Assembly (NCBI GenBank): GCA_035606695.1
Contig: DATNEW010000016.1
Coordinates: forward strand, 62,001-126,000
DNA: 64,000 nucleotides
Direction: 5' to 3'
From: Gemmatimonadaceae bacterium
GTDB taxonomy: Bacteria > Gemmatimonadota > Gemmatimonadetes > Gemmatimonadales > Gemmatimonadaceae
The notes beneath the pieces were generated by a model, which did not search any database, was not told the DNA's origin, and worked only from the letters and a program-made list of their open reading frames with translations. Made by a program: the position numbers and the translations under genes. Shown piece by piece: positions 34,851-42,919 of the stretch; the first letter of the stretch is position 1, and every line of letters begins with the position of its first letter.

Positions 34851-36575
34851 ATGGCCGTCCGCACCGCTCCCGAAACAGCGTCCGAACGCTCCGCCGCCGA
34901 ATCACGACAGGCTGAAGACACCATTCATCCGCGTTCGGCTCCGCTCTCCGGCTTCAACGGCACGCGCCGGGTACCGACGCCGATCAACGAACCGATCAAG
35001 AGCTATGCGCCCGGTTCGCCCGAACGCATCGCCTTGAAGGCGCGCCTGGCCGAGATGGCGAACGAACGCGTCGACATTCCGATCGTCATCGGCGGCAAGG
35101 AAATTCGCACGGGCGAGACCGCGCAGGCCGTGATGCCGCACAATCACCGCCACGTGCTCGGGGATTGGCACAAGGCGTCGACGAAGCACGTCGAGCAGGC
35201 GATCGCCGCGGCGGCCAAGGCGCGCGAAGAATGGGCGAACTGGGCGTGGGAAGATCGCGCCGCCGTTCTGCTCAAGGCGGCGGAGCTCTTGTCGACGACG
35301 TGGCGCGCGACGCTCAACGCCGCGACGATGCTCGGCCAATCGAAGACGGCGTTTCAGGCCGAGATCGATTCGGCGTGCGAGCTGATCGACTTCTGGCGCT
35401 TCAACACGCACTTCGCGCAGGAGCTGTACGACGAGCAGCCGATGTCGTCGCCCGGCATGTGGAACATGACGGACTACCGCCCGCTCGAGGGATTCGTCTA
35501 CGCGGTGACGCCGTTCAACTTCACGGCGATCGGCGGCAACCTGCCGACGGCCGCGGCGCTCATGGGCAACACGGTGATCTGGAAGCCGGCGTCCAGCGCG
35601 ATGCTCTCGGCGCACTACGTAATGCGCATTCTCGACGAAGCGGGCATGCCGCCGGGCGTGATCAACTTCGTACCGGGCGATCCGGCCGAGATCTCGAACA
35701 CGCTGTTGTCGCATCGCGATCTCGCCGGGGTGCACTTCACCGGCAGCACGACGGTGTTCAACAGTATGTGGAAGACGATCGGCGCGAATATGTCGCAATA
35801 TGCTACTTATCCACGCATCGTCGGCGAAACGGGCGGCAAGGACTTCATCGTCGCGCATCCGTCGGCCGATCCGCAGGCGCTCGCCGTCGCGATCGCGCGC
35901 GGCGGCTATGAGTATCAGGGACAGAAATGCTCGGCGGCGAGCCGCGTCTACGTTCCGCGGTCGCTGTGGAACGAAGTGCGCGATCGCGCCGTTTCGATGA
36001 TCGAAGAGATCCGCGTCGGCGACGTGCGCGATTTCCGCAACTTCATGGGCGCCGTCATCGACGAGAAGGCGTTCCGCAAGATCAGCGACTATCTCGGCGA
36101 CGCGAAGAAGAATGCCAAGATCGTTACTGGAGGAACGGCGGAAGGAAAGGACGGCTACTTCATCAAGCCGACGCTGATTCAGACTGAGAATCCCAGCTAC
36201 CGCCTCCTCTGCGAGGAGATCTTCGGTCCGGTCGTCACGGCGTACGTGTACGACGACGACAAATGGGAAGACACGCTGAAGGTCGTTGACACCACGTCGC
36301 CGTACGCGCTCACGGGCGCCGTGTTCGCGAACGACCGCGGCGCGGTGCGCGAAGCGATGATGGCCCTGCGCAACGCCGCCGGCAACTTCTATGTGAACGA
36401 CAAGCCGACGGGCGCCGTCGTGGGTCAGCAGCCATTCGGCGGCGCGCGTGGCTCGGGTACGAACGACAAGGCGGGCTCCAAGCTCAACCTGGTGCGGTGG
36501 ATCAGCGCCCGGTCGGTCAAGGAGACGTTCTCGCCGCCGCTCGACTACAAGTATCCGTTCATGGCGGAGGAGTAG
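34851..36575 (+). CDS. pruA: L-glutamate gamma-semialdehyde (1-pyrroline-5-carboxylate) dehydrogenase
   Basis: 574 residues, close to the long single-function form (as in Bacteroidota and mitochondria). Aldehyde dehydrogenase motifs are intact: FNFTAIGGNLPTAAALMGN, HFTGSTTVFN, the glutamate in GETGGKDF, the catalytic cysteine in GQKCSAASR and PFGGARGSGTNDK, which is typical of P5C dehydrogenases. It oxidises glutamate semialdehyde to glutamate with NAD+, the last step of proline, ornithine and arginine catabolism. The ornithine-cyclodeaminase-like gene downstream fits this pathway. Cytoplasmic. Start ATG at 34851. Confidence 0.95.
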   Translation: MAVRTAPETASERSAAESRQAEDTIHPRSAPLSGFNGTRRVPTPINEPIKSYAPGSPERIALKARLAEMANERVDIPIVIGGKEIRTGETAQAVMPHNHRHVLGDWHKASTKHVEQAIAAAAKAREEWANWAWEDRAAVLLKAAELLSTTWRATLNAATMLGQSKTAFQAEIDSACELIDFWRFNTHFAQELYDEQPMSSPGMWNMTDYRPLEGFVYAVTPFNFTAIGGNLPTAAALMGNTVIWKPASSAMLSAHYVMRILDEAGMPPGVINFVPGDPAEISNTLLSHRDLAGVHFTGSTTVFNSMWKTIGANMSQYATYPRIVGETGGKDFIVAHPSADPQALAVAIARGGYEYQGQKCSAASRVYVPRSLWNEVRDRAVSMIEEIRVGDVRDFRNFMGAVIDEKAFRKISDYLGDAKKNAKIVTGGTAEGKDGYFIKPTLIQTENPSYRLLCEEIFGPVVTAYVYDDDKWEDTLKVVDTTSPYALTGAVFANDRGAVREAMMALRNAAGNFYVNDKPTGAVVGQQPFGGARGSGTNDKAGSKLNLVRWISARSVKETFSPPLDYKYPFMAEE

Positions 36576-36767
36576 CTCGAATCGTATTGTAGGCGGCATG
36601 GGGATGACCGCCGCCAGTTCAAGGACATTGACGGCCGACGTGCACGCTCGGAGCTCCGAGCGCCGCGTCGGCCGTCTTGGCATCGCTCGCGCTGGTGTTC
36701 GCGTTCGCGGTGGTCGAGAATACGGTCGGCGCGGGGCATCGCACGCACTCATGACGACATTTTAAGA

Positions 36768-37763
36768 ATGCTCATTATCGATCAGAATACCGTCGAGCGC
36801 CTCCTGCCGATGCCCGCGTGCATCGAGCTGATGCGCGACACGCTCGCCGCTCTGGCGCGCGGCGACGCGGTGCTTCCGCTCCGCACGGTGCTCAAAATTC
36901 CCGACGGCGCGTTCGCGGTGATGCCCGCCTACCTCGGCACACCGCCGACGATCGGCGCCAAGATCATCACCGTGTTTCCGCGCAATCACGGCACGGCGTT
37001 CGACTCGCATCAGGGCGCCGTGCTCCTGTTCGATTCGGACAACGGCAGCCTCGTCGCGGTCATGGACGCGACGTCGGTGACGACCATTCGCACCGCCGCG
37101 GTCTCGGGCGTGGCGACCCAGGTTCTCGCACGCGACGATGCCTCATCGCTCGCGATCCTCGGCGCCGGCGTGCAGGGACATTCGCACCTCGAGGCCATGT
37201 GCGCTGTGCGTTCGATCAAGACCCTCCACGTGTGGAGTCGAAGTTCCGAGCACGCGCGGCGGCTTGCCGACGTCGGCCGCGAGCGCTTTCAGCTCGATTC
37301 ACACGTCATGAGCATGGCCGAGGACGCGGTGCGCGGCGCCGACATCGTCTGCACCACCACGTCGTCGAGCGAGCCGGTCCTCCACGGCGACTGGCTCGCG
37401 CCGGGAGCGCATATCAATGCCGTCGGTGCGTCGCAGCCGCATGCGCGCGAAGTAGACACGCGGGCGGTCGTGCGCTCGCGACTCTACACGGATCGACGAG
37501 AGTCGGCCCTCAAGGAACCCGGCGACGTGATCGTACCCTTGCACGAAGGTGCGATCACGCCCGAACACATCGTGGGTGAGGTCGGCGAGGTCGTGATCGG
37601 ACGCGTGGTCGGCCGGCGCAACGCCGACGAGATCACGATGTTCAAATCCTTGGGCTTGGCCATCGAGGACCTGGCGTCCGCGGCGCACGTCTACGCCGAA
37701 GCGCGCCGGCAGGGCGCGGGTGTCGACGTCGAGCTCGGCGGAGCGCGCAGTGCCGCCCACTGA
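36768..37763 (+). CDS. Ornithine cyclodeaminase/mu-crystallin-family protein
   Basis: 331 residues. The N-terminal part has PAYLGTPPTIGAKIITVFP and the GAVLLFD segment; the Rossmann domain has AILGAGVQGHSHLEAM near residue 130 and ADIVCTTTSSSEPVL. Family members convert ornithine to proline, make alanine from iminopropionate, or reduce cyclic imines. Position between P5C dehydrogenase and a dehydratase gene suggests amino-acid catabolism, possibly ornithine to proline. The gap 36576-36767 before it holds nothing I can support. It overlaps the next gene. Confidence 0.88.
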   Translation: MLIIDQNTVERLLPMPACIELMRDTLAALARGDAVLPLRTVLKIPDGAFAVMPAYLGTPPTIGAKIITVFPRNHGTAFDSHQGAVLLFDSDNGSLVAVMDATSVTTIRTAAVSGVATQVLARDDASSLAILGAGVQGHSHLEAMCAVRSIKTLHVWSRSSEHARRLADVGRERFQLDSHVMSMAEDAVRGADIVCTTTSSSEPVLHGDWLAPGAHINAVGASQPHAREVDTRAVVRSRLYTDRRESALKEPGDVIVPLHEGAITPEHIVGEVGEVVIGRVVGRRNADEITMFKSLGLAIEDLASAAHVYAEARRQGAGVDVELGGARSAAH

Positions 37764-38709
37764 GCCGATAGAAGCGCCGACGATCGGCGACGTTCGCGCC
37801 GCGCGCGACCGCATTGCTTCCACGGTCGTTCGGACGCCGCTGCTCCGGCTCGACGTCGATGGGCCCGCCGAGATTTATCTCAAGCTCGAGAATCTGCAGC
37901 CGATCGGGTCGTTCAAGCTGCGCGGTGCGACGAATGCCATGCGCATGCTTGGGCCCGAGACGCTCGCACGGGGCGTGTACACCGCGAGCGCGGGAAATAT
38001 GGCGCAGGGCGTGGCGTGGGGCGCGCGCGAGCTCGGTGTTCCGTGCACCGTGGTGATGCCCGAGAGCGCGCCACGCACGAAGGTCGATGCCGTTCATCGA
38101 CTCGGCGCGCGGATCGTGTCCGTTCCGTACGAGGAGTGGTGGGCGACGCTTGCCGCGCAGGGCCGCGACGGTATCGACGGGACGTTCATTCATCCGGTCG
38201 CGGATCGCGGCGTGATTGCCGGCAACGGCACCGTCGGCATCGAGATCGTCGAAGATTTGCCGGACGTGGATGCCGTGCTCGTTCCGGTCGGCGGCGGCGG
38301 ATTGGTTTCGGGTATCGCCGTCGCGGTCCGTGCGCTGTCGCCGAATGCCAAGGTGTTCGGATGCGAAGTCTCGACGTCGACGCCGCTCACCGCCGCGCTC
38401 GCCGCGAACGGGCCGGTAACAGTCGAACGAACGCCCAGTTTCGTGGATGGAATTGGCGGTCGTGGCGTGCTTCCTGAGATGTGGCCACTGCTGCGAGCTC
38501 TGTTGAACGGCGCGCTCGTGTCGCCGCTCGACGAGGTTGCTTCGGCGGTTCGCCTGCTCGTGGAGCGGGCGCGCGTCGTTGCGGAAGGCGCTGGTGCGAC
38601 ACCGGTGGCCGCGGCGCTTGCCGGACGCGGCGGCGCAGGCAAGGTCGTGTGTGTCGTGTCGGGCGGAAACATCGACTCGGTCGTTCTGGCCGAGCTTCTC
38701 ACGCGTTGA
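37750..38709 (+). CDS. PLP-dependent threonine/serine dehydratase-family enzyme
   Basis: 319 residues from GTG at 37750, which has GGCGGAG five bases upstream; GTG at 37720 is an alternative. The PLP lysine lies in GSFKLRGATNAM and the phosphate-binding glycine loop is PVGGGGLVSG. ASAGNMAQGVAW is the usual substrate loop. There is no C-terminal ACT domain, so it is a catabolic-type threonine/serine dehydratase or a racemase of the same fold. It overlaps the cyclodeaminase-family gene by 14 bases, so the two are probably co-translated. Confidence 0.88.
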   Translation: MPPTEPIEAPTIGDVRAARDRIASTVVRTPLLRLDVDGPAEIYLKLENLQPIGSFKLRGATNAMRMLGPETLARGVYTASAGNMAQGVAWGARELGVPCTVVMPESAPRTKVDAVHRLGARIVSVPYEEWWATLAAQGRDGIDGTFIHPVADRGVIAGNGTVGIEIVEDLPDVDAVLVPVGGGGLVSGIAVAVRALSPNAKVFGCEVSTSTPLTAALAANGPVTVERTPSFVDGIGGRGVLPEMWPLLRALLNGALVSPLDEVASAVRLLVERARVVAEGAGATPVAAALAGRGGAGKVVCVVSGGNIDSVVLAELLTR

Positions 38710-38767
38710 CGTTCTCGTCCAGCCGGACGCGAAAGCGGTCGCGTTTGCCTAACGTTTACGGCCCGGT

Positions 38768-38786
38768 TTGGCACCTATCCTGCCAA
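38768..38786 (+). promoter_or_regulatory. TTGGCA-N7-TGCCAA inverted repeat, also a sigma-54-like match
   Basis: A perfect 6-bp inverted repeat centred 85 bases upstream of the small gene at 38862. The same bases give TGGCAC with GC at the -12 position (GG and GC spaced as in sigma-54 promoters). Either reading is possible; neither is confirmed by an adjacent activator gene. Confidence 0.4.
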
Positions 38787-38861
38787 GTATATCGTCACGC
38801 GCGACTCGCGCGGGTCGCCCGATGGCGGGGGGCTTTGGCGATCAGCTGCTGCGGGGCATAG

Positions 38862-39128
38862 ATGCGGACAATTACTGACTCCACCGGCACACAGTGGACA
38901 GTGTTCGAGGTAAAACGGCAAGGCGGGGTGTCAGACCGGTGGTCGTACTTGCCGGAGGAGTTTGGGGACGGTTGGCTCTGCTTCGAATCCGACGTGAGCA
39001 AGCGGCGATTGACGCCGGTGCCTGCGGGATGGCGATCGCTGAGCGATCCTGAGCTGATCACTCTTCTCGGCAGGGCGCAGACGGTGAACCGGCCGAAGAC
39101 GTCGCTGGAAGACAGACCGAACGCGTAG
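38862..39128 (+). CDS. Small conserved hypothetical protein
   Basis: 88 residues. No signal peptide or membrane segment. It begins MRTITDSTGTQWTVFEV and has a GWLCFESDVSKRRLTPVP core, then LSDPELITLLGRAQ. This looks like a small folded protein met in related high-GC genomes, but I cannot name a function. An intrinsic terminator overlaps its stop codon, and an inverted repeat or sigma-54-like site lies upstream, so it seems to be its own transcription unit. Confidence 0.75.
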   Translation: MRTITDSTGTQWTVFEVKRQGGVSDRWSYLPEEFGDGWLCFESDVSKRRLTPVPAGWRSLSDPELITLLGRAQTVNRPKTSLEDRPNA

Positions 39129-39155
39129 CGCCAAGCGCTACGCGTTCGTGTTTTG
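39119..39155 (+). terminator. Intrinsic terminator overlapping a stop codon
   Basis: GAACGCGTAGCG (39119-39130) pairs perfectly with CGCTACGCGTTC (39136-39147), followed by GTGTTTTG. The TAG stop of the small gene (39126-39128) lies inside the left arm. Confidence 0.85.
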
Positions 39156-39175
39156 TGGACCGAATTTTTCCCGCC

Positions 39176-42100
39176 TCAGGGCTTCCTGGCCTTGGCGATC
39201 GAGCGGTAATACTCCTCGACGTTTGCCTTGTACGCCGGCGGCACGTCACCCGAGCGCTCCAGCAGCACACGCGTCGAGTCCCCTTGGCCGAGCGAGCGGC
39301 GCAAGCTGAATTCGAAGTCTTTGAATCCTTCGACGGTGCGCGCGCGCAGCTCCTTCGCTGTATGAGAATCCTCTAATATTTGAGGATTGGTAAGCTGCCG
39401 CAGTCCGTCGATCGCGCGATCGAGCTCGGTTGTCGGCATGCCCTGTTTGGCGAGCTGTTGACGCAGTGCTTCGGCTTCGGCCAGACGCTGCTGTGCCTCG
39501 CGGCTGAACTGTTGCGCGTCATCGGGAGAGAGTCGGCCGCCGCCTGGCTGTGCGTTGCCGCGCGGCACGCCGCCGTTTCCGGGGCCCCCATTTGGAGACG
39601 CGTTCTGTGCGCGTCCACCGCCACCGCCTTGACCTTGTTGGCCGCGCTGGCCTTGCTGGCCCTGCTGGCCCTGCTGACCTTGGCCTTGCTGGCCCGACTG
39701 GCCTTGTTGGCCCTGCGCGCCTTGTTGGCCTTGTTGGCCTTGCTGTCCCTGCGATTGCTGGCCGTTGCGCAGCCCGCGCTGCGCGTCCTTCTGTTGGTTC
39801 GGCTGAGCGCCTTGTTGCGCCTGCCCACTCTGCTGCTGCTCCGCGCGCTGGCGCATGCGCTCATCGAGCGATTCCACGCCGCGCACGAGATTGCGCGCTT
39901 GATCCGCCGCCTGCGCCTGCTGCCGCTGCCCGTTGCCTGACTGCGCCGCGGTCTGCGCCTGTTGCAGGCGCTGCCCCAGATCCGCGATGTCGGCTCCGAT
40001 CTGCTGCTCGGCGGAATTCATCCAGTCCGTCGGTGCCGTGCGCGTCTGCTGCTGTGTGTAGCGCAATTTCTCCTCGACCTTGCGTCCGCGGAGCGTATCA
40101 GCCGCGGTGCCGAGCGCGCGCGAGAGATCACGCTGGTCGCGCTTGCTGTCGAGTGCCATGCGATCCAGCTTCGACTTGAGATCGCGCACTTGATCGGCCA
40201 TCGCACCCTTCTCCTGCGCGATCGACTGGCGAAGCTGCTGCTGCTGCTGTTGCTGCTGTTGCTGCTGTTGCTGCTGTTGCTGCTGCTGCGCATTCGCTCC
40301 GGTCGCCGCTCCGGCCTGGCCGAGCTGCTGCACGTCCGACTGCACCTTCTTTTCCTGCTCGGCGAGCTGCTGCGCCTGTTTCATTGCATCGTCCAGGTCG
40401 CGGGTACCGCGGCCGTTCTTCTCCTGATCGAGCAGCCGCCGCGCATCCTGCAAGTTGTTCAGTGCTTGCGCCGCGTCGCTCGCGCCCGACTTTTGACCGT
40501 TTGCCGCGGCGCGCCGCATCTGGCTCGCTGCGTCCTGGAGCCGGCGCGCCGCGTCAGAGAGCGCCTGATTCTGCTGCTCGCGGGCAAGTCGCTCGAGCTT
40601 CCGCGCCTCGTCTTCGGCCTGCTGCGCGAGATCGCGCTGCGACTGCCCGCCCGAAGAACCCGACTGGCCCATGCGGCCGAGACTGTCCGCTTTCGCGCGC
40701 GCACGTTCGTTCTCCTGCTGCTGGCGCGCCGCGAGCTGGCGCAGCTTCTCCGCCGTCTCGTCGACCTGATTGTCCGCCTGCTGCTGTTGCTGATTCTGCT
40801 CGCCGCGCTGCACGGTCTCGTACTGGTTGCGCAGACGATCCTTCTGCAGCTCGAAGATGTCGGCGAGATCCTCGGCATTGGTGCGATTGCCGCCGCCGCC
40901 ACCGCCGCCACCCTGCTGATTCATCGTGACCTGAATCTCGCGGAAGACGGCTTCGGCGCGTTGCAGCTGCGTCAATGCGCGCTGCTCGGGCCCGCGCGCA
41001 CTCGTCGCATTGTTGTTCGTGAGCGCCTTCTCCGCCGTGTCCATCGCCGCCGCGGCCTTCGATAGAATGTCCGCGATGCGCTTCCAGTTGCTGTCGCTGC
41101 TCGCGATGCCGCGCTGCACCAGCCGATCGGCGAGTTGATTCGTCTGCTCGCGAAGACGCTGCTGCGACAGGCGAATCGTCGCGAGGTTTTCCTCATACGA
41201 CTTCTTTTCCGTCTGGGCGCTGTCGCGCGCGGTCTTGAACGTGGCGGCGATGATGTCGCGCTCGCGTTGCGACAACTGGCCGGCGTCGTTCTGCTGGCCG
41301 CCTCCCTGACCGCCGCCGCCACCGCCCTGACCCTGCCGATAGTCGTTTTCGTACGGCCGTACCTGCAGGAAGTACATGTCGGTGGATGTCTGCTGCGCTC
41401 CCGTTACACCGTTGTTGTCGGTCGCGCGCGCATAATACGACACGACGTCGCCGGGTTCGAGCTTCATGCCCTCGAGCATGAAGGTATAGCCCGCCGAGAT
41501 GTCCTTGATGGCGCGCGTGCCCTCGTGCAGCGGCAGCGCGTGTTCCTCCGCGCCGTTCACCGAATACACCAGCTCGAGCTTCGCGACGCCATAGTCGTCC
41601 TCGGCCTGTGCCTCGGTGTAGACCTCGTCCACGGACAGCACTTTCGTGTCGCGCCCCGGCTTGGTGAAGTGCACCGTGGGCGGATGGTCGGGGAGGACGT
41701 CGATCGTATAGTCGAGCGAGCCCGTCACGAGACGGCCTTGAGGACCCTCTAATTCAACTTTATAAAAACCCGGCTTGTCCACGCGCAGCATGGCCATCAG
41801 ATGGCCGTCGTTGGTCGGCACGAGCTTGAGCGTGTCGCCCGCGTCGGTGACGAGGCGCCCGCCAGCCGTCGCGACCGTCGGCGCGACGCGCACGCGCACC
41901 ATCGTCCCCTTGAGCGCCGCGATGTCGCCGGTGCTGTCGACGTCCTGCGGGTCCATTTGCGTGTACGCAGGGAAGCGGTATTGAAGATCGATCTGCTTCA
42001 CGAACGGCAGGTTCGACACGTCGAGCGTGTAGACGGATGAGCGCACACCGTTCGCTTCGACCAGGTATTCCATCTTTCCGCCGATGTCGAACAGCCGCGA

Positions 42101-42871
42101 CGCAAACGCGCCGGTGCTGTCGGCCGCCATCGGCACGCGCGACCAATTCGTCGAATCAGCCGAGCGGACCAGGAGCTCCACATGCTCGGATTGGAAGCCG
42201 CGCAACTTGGCTTCGATGAGCTCATCGCCACCCTTGGCGATCGTCGCGTTGCCCGGTTCGACGGAAATGCTGAACATGCTCGCCGGCGTCGCCGCCGCCC
42301 ACGGTGTCGCGACCAGCTTGACGCCGGTGCGAATCACGCTCGGACCGAAGACGGTGAGCACCAACGTCGCGAAGGCGACGGCGGCGAAGATTCCCGCGTT
42401 CGTTCTCAGCTCGCCGGCGTCGACGGTGCGTCCGTCGCCGACCTTGTGCGCGCGTTCGAGCGCCGAGTGCGTCAGGCGATCGACTAGCATCGGCGAACGT
42501 GGCACACCGTTCGACCGCTCGCGCCGCATCTCGACGGCGGTGATGATCGTGGCCTGCAGCGACCGCTCGTGCTCCTCGAGATAGAGCGCCACCTTGTCGT
42601 CGTCGAGGCGCGGCAGCAGCGGACGAATCACGAACCACGCCACGAGCGCAACGATGAGCGCGAGCGACCCGATGCGACCGGTGAGCACCGCACTGTCCGA
42701 ATATTTGAACGCGCTCATTGCGTACGCCGATGCCGCGAGCGCCAACCAGCTCCCGGCGATCGCGATCGCCGCGCCGCGCAGCGCGCGTTTCGCGCGATAT
42801 CGGTTGCGCACGCCGCGAACGACGCCGAGGAGCTGCGTGTGTTCGGACGGCAGGCCGTGTGTGGATTCCAT
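39176..42871 (-). CDS. DUF4175-family giant membrane protein with Gln-rich coiled coil
   Basis: 1231 residues from the ATG at 42871 (GAGG upstream); the longer frame from 42892 starts inside family repeat B3. Two membrane helices near residues 30-50 and 65-83 and a third near 160-180 precede Ig-like beta domains (about 200-500). Then comes a long helical region (about 530-1080) very rich in Gln, including 18 consecutive Gln encoded by 40234-40290 and collagen-like GQQGQ runs near 1050-1110. DUF4175 proteins accompany MoxR/DUF58/BatA genes in several phyla. Its role is probably structural or scaffolding in the envelope. Last gene of the eight-gene operon. Confidence 0.88.
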   Translation of the reverse strand: MESTHGLPSEHTQLLGVVRGVRNRYRAKRALRGAAIAIAGSWLALAASAYAMSAFKYSDSAVLTGRIGSLALIVALVAWFVIRPLLPRLDDDKVALYLEEHERSLQATIITAVEMRRERSNGVPRSPMLVDRLTHSALERAHKVGDGRTVDAGELRTNAGIFAAVAFATLVLTVFGPSVIRTGVKLVATPWAAATPASMFSISVEPGNATIAKGGDELIEAKLRGFQSEHVELLVRSADSTNWSRVPMAADSTGAFASRLFDIGGKMEYLVEANGVRSSVYTLDVSNLPFVKQIDLQYRFPAYTQMDPQDVDSTGDIAALKGTMVRVRVAPTVATAGGRLVTDAGDTLKLVPTNDGHLMAMLRVDKPGFYKVELEGPQGRLVTGSLDYTIDVLPDHPPTVHFTKPGRDTKVLSVDEVYTEAQAEDDYGVAKLELVYSVNGAEEHALPLHEGTRAIKDISAGYTFMLEGMKLEPGDVVSYYARATDNNGVTGAQQTSTDMYFLQVRPYENDYRQGQGGGGGGQGGGQQNDAGQLSQRERDIIAATFKTARDSAQTEKKSYEENLATIRLSQQRLREQTNQLADRLVQRGIASSDSNWKRIADILSKAAAAMDTAEKALTNNNATSARGPEQRALTQLQRAEAVFREIQVTMNQQGGGGGGGGNRTNAEDLADIFELQKDRLRNQYETVQRGEQNQQQQQADNQVDETAEKLRQLAARQQQENERARAKADSLGRMGQSGSSGGQSQRDLAQQAEDEARKLERLAREQQNQALSDAARRLQDAASQMRRAAANGQKSGASDAAQALNNLQDARRLLDQEKNGRGTRDLDDAMKQAQQLAEQEKKVQSDVQQLGQAGAATGANAQQQQQQQQQQQQQQQQQQLRQSIAQEKGAMADQVRDLKSKLDRMALDSKRDQRDLSRALGTAADTLRGRKVEEKLRYTQQQTRTAPTDWMNSAEQQIGADIADLGQRLQQAQTAAQSGNGQRQQAQAADQARNLVRGVESLDERMRQRAEQQQSGQAQQGAQPNQQKDAQRGLRNGQQSQGQQGQQGQQGAQGQQGQSGQQGQGQQGQQGQQGQRGQQGQGGGGGRAQNASPNGGPGNGGVPRGNAQPGGGRLSPDDAQQFSREAQQRLAEAEALRQQLAKQGMPTTELDRAIDGLRQLTNPQILEDSHTAKELRARTVEGFKDFEFSLRRSLGQGDSTRVLLERSGDVPPAYKANVEEYYRSIAKARKP
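40234..40290. repeat. Trinucleotide (CTG/TTG) microsatellite coding polyglutamine
   Basis: About 19 consecutive CTG or TTG triplets on the plus strand read as CAG/CAA glutamine codons in the DUF4175 gene. Mixed codons limit but do not exclude slippage. Change in unit number would keep the frame. Confidence 0.9.
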
Positions 42872-42887
42872 GTAACTAACCTCGTGT

Positions 42888-42918
42888 GTCATCCCGAGCG
42901 AAGCTCGCTCGGGATGAC
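42888..42918. repeat. Family B palindrome, copy B3 (minimal form)
   Basis: The shortest copy: GTCATCCCGAGCG, a 5-base loop, then CGCTCGGGATGAC, a perfect 13-bp hairpin. It lies between the vWA gene stop and the DUF4175 start, and shows that the conserved ends alone can form an element. Confidence 0.92.
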
Positions 42919-42919
42919 G

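Noticed and set aside
36597..36765. Short frame in the gap before the cyclodeaminase-family gene
   Set aside because: No ribosome site, Arg-rich shadow composition and no conserved feature.
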